NCBI GenBank assembly: GCA_964571855.1
Contig: CAZNDO010000033.1
Coordinates: forward strand, 1-24,198
Origin: CAYYFX01 sp964571855
GTDB taxonomy: Bacteria > ARS69
Length of the DNA stretch: 24,198 nucleotides
Direction: 5' to 3'
The notes under the pieces were generated by a model that saw only the letters and a program-made list of their open reading frames with translations, ran no database searches and had not been told where the DNA came from. Position numbers and translations under genes: made by a program. This document shows positions 22,750 to 24,198 of this stretch, one piece after another (within the stretch, counting starts at the first letter, position 1; the number at the start of each line of letters is the position of its first letter).

Positions 22750-24167
22750 CCGACGCGGCCGCCCGGCAGACGCCCGCCGAGTGGGCGGACGGGATCGTGG
22801 GCAACGCGCTCCGCGCCGCGGAGGCGTTCCTGGCCTTCGACCAGGCGCGCACGGACCGCGTGGTGCGCGCCGTGTACGAAGCGGCCTGGGCGGCGCGCTT
22901 CGATCTCGCGCGCCTCGCCCACGACGAGACCGGGATGGGCGTGTACGAGCACAAGGTGCTCAAGAACGCCTGGGCGGCGCACGCCACCTGGGCGGACATC
23001 GCCGGCCGCCGCTCCGCCGGCGTGATCGCGGAGGACGCCGCGCGCGGGCTCGTGGAGATCGCGCGGCCGAAGGGGCCGGTGGTGGCCACGCTGCCGGTCA
23101 CGAACCCCACGTCCACCACGATCTTCAAGGCCCTGCTGTGCATGAAGGCGCGCAACCCGGTGATCTTCAGCCCGCACCGCGGGGCGCGGAAGTCCATCAA
23201 GGAGGCGGTGCGCGTGGTGGCCGAAGCGGCGGCCGCCGCGGGCGCGCCCGAGCACGCCATCCAGATCGTCACGAAGTCCCAGGCGGAGTACACGCAGGCC
23301 GTGCTGGCGCACCCGGGCGTGGCGCTGATCGTGGCCACCGGCACGCCGTCCATCGTCCGGACCGCGCAGCTCTCCGGGACACCCACGCTCGGCGCGGGCC
23401 CGGGCAACGTGCCGGTGTACGTGCACGCGTCCGCCGACCTGGAACACGCGGCGCGCGACATCGTGCACTCGAAGACGTTCGACGGCGGGGTCATCTGCGC
23501 GAGCGAACAGGCGCTGGTGGTGACGCGCGCCGTGTACCCGAAGCTGCGGGAGCACCTGGAGGCCCGCGGCGCGTACTTCTGCACGCACGCCCAGATGGAG
23601 GCGCTCGGCCCGAAGTGCTACGACGCGGAGCGCGACGGGATGCGCGCCGACGTCGTGGGCCAGCCCGCCGCCGTGATCGCGCGCCGCGCCGGCATCCCGA
23701 TCCCGGACGGCACGCGCCTCCTCATCGCCGAACCCGCCGGCATCGGCCCCGGCCACCCGCTCTCCTACGAGATCCTGGCGCCGGTCCTGGCCTGCTACCC
23801 CGTGGACGACCACGCCGCCGCGCTGCGCACGTGCACGATGGTGCTGGCCCACGGCGGCCGCGGCCACACGCTCGGCCTGCACACGACGGATGAGGCTTCG
23901 ATCGCCGACGCGGCGGCCCTGGACGCCGCGCGCATCCTGATCAACCAGCCCTGCACGGAGGGCGCACTGGGCGGAACCACGAGCGCCCTCCACCCGTCCC
24001 TGACCCTCTCCACCGGCGCCGGCGGCCGCAACCTGGACACGGACAACCTGACCCTCGCCCACCTCCTGAACACCCACCGCCTCGCGCGCTTCGCTCCATC
24101 GCCAACGTGGTCGCCGGCTACTCGTTCCGCGTGGCTGTCACCGGGTACACCACCCCCGGACGCGTAG
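22746..24167 (+). CDS. CoA-acylating aldehyde dehydrogenase
   Basis: 473 residues as the frame stands, from a GTG that overlaps the kbl stop. An aldehyde dehydrogenase of the acylating (AdhE N-terminal domain/EutE-like) type that interconverts acetaldehyde or other aldehydes with acyl-CoA, using NAD(H). Features: PVTNPTSTTIFKALLCMKARN (117-137), the nucleotide-binding ATGTPSIVRTAQLSGTPTLGAGPGN, catalytic Cys251 in FDGGVICASEQALVV, and a family-like end PSLTLSTGAGGRNLDTDNL and HLLNTHRLAR. The last 25 codons after about 24089 have poor third-position GC, while another frame becomes coding-like there, so the C-terminus may be frameshifted. The gene probably links an aldehyde to the CoA-ester used or made by the Kbl-like enzyme. 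There is no iron alcohol dehydrogenase domain. Confidence 0.9.
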   Translation: MTDAAARQTPAEWADGIVGNALRAAEAFLAFDQARTDRVVRAVYEAAWAARFDLARLAHDETGMGVYEHKVLKNAWAAHATWADIAGRRSAGVIAEDAARGLVEIARPKGPVVATLPVTNPTSTTIFKALLCMKARNPVIFSPHRGARKSIKEAVRVVAEAAAAAGAPEHAIQIVTKSQAEYTQAVLAHPGVALIVATGTPSIVRTAQLSGTPTLGAGPGNVPVYVHASADLEHAARDIVHSKTFDGGVICASEQALVVTRAVYPKLREHLEARGAYFCTHAQMEALGPKCYDAERDGMRADVVGQPAAVIARRAGIPIPDGTRLLIAEPAGIGPGHPLSYEILAPVLACYPVDDHAAALRTCTMVLAHGGRGHTLGLHTTDEASIADAAALDAARILINQPCTEGALGGTTSALHPSLTLSTGAGGRNLDTDNLTLAHLLNTHRLARFAPSPTWSPATRSAWLSPGTPPPDA

Positions 24168-24198
24168 CGAGAAGCAGCTTCCGGACCGGATCCGCGCG
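24089..24198 (+). other. Second coding-like frame overlapping the dehydrogenase 3' end
   Basis: From about 24092 the frame starting CGC TCC ATC GCC has about 30 of 35 codons with G/C in the third position and stays open to the window end, reading RSIANVVAGYSFRVAVTGYT at the start. The dehydrogenase frame over the same bases has only 15 of 25 codons ending in G/C. Either a single-base error or mutation breaks the dehydrogenase at about 24090, or another coding element begins here. No start codon fits an independent gene. Confidence 0.5.

Overview
The window is a GC-rich (about 70 percent or more) bacterial chromosome segment, densely packed with genes. The G/C-dominated third codon positions, frequent GTG starts and many 4-base stop/start overlaps (GTGA, ATGA) mark the real reading frames. 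A DUF5683 lipid-envelope style protein ending in Phe, YfhO-like and PMT-like membrane glycosyltransferases, and LytS/LytTR signalling point to a Gram-negative, probably poorly cultured lineage such as Eisenbacteria, Gemmatimonadota or relatives. That taxonomic guess is inference; no rRNA gene is present to settle it.

Region 1 (34-9637, all on the minus strand). Read in the direction of transcription it runs: galE, a consensus-like promoter sitting on the galE stop codon, tRNA-Phe(GAA), tRNA-Thr(CGT), glmM, glmS, a 200-bp palindromic element, ridA, a selenocysteine tRNA, a DUF5683 protein, lepB, lepA and hemW. It combines amino-sugar precursor supply (GlmM, GlmS, GalE) with protein export (LepB), translation (LepA, tRNAs) and heme trafficking (HemW). 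The tRNA-Sec implies that the organism decodes UGA as selenocysteine.

Region 2 (9771-13299, plus strand). A 71-residue orphan protein has its own promoter-like sequence and a strong terminator-like hairpin. It is followed by a YfhO-type membrane protein whose frame runs 160 nt into a MOSC-domain gene.

Region 3 (13318-18681). A minus-strand GT-C-like membrane glycosyltransferase is divergent from a plus-strand run: ispH, a double TerB-like protein, a PMT/GT39-like glycosyltransferase and a stand-alone RelA/SpoT-type HD hydrolase. The last three are joined by GTGA overlaps.

Region 4 (19029-24198). A LytS-type sensor kinase and LytTR response regulator (minus strand) are divergent from a tightly coupled operon: an acyl carrier protein, a Kbl-like alpha-oxoamine synthase and a CoA-acylating aldehyde dehydrogenase. 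A dedicated carrier protein fused by overlap to Kbl and an acyl-CoA reductase is the most unusual gene set here. The coding signal switches frame at about 24090, just before the window ends.

No CRISPR array, insertion sequence, phage gene or rRNA was seen.
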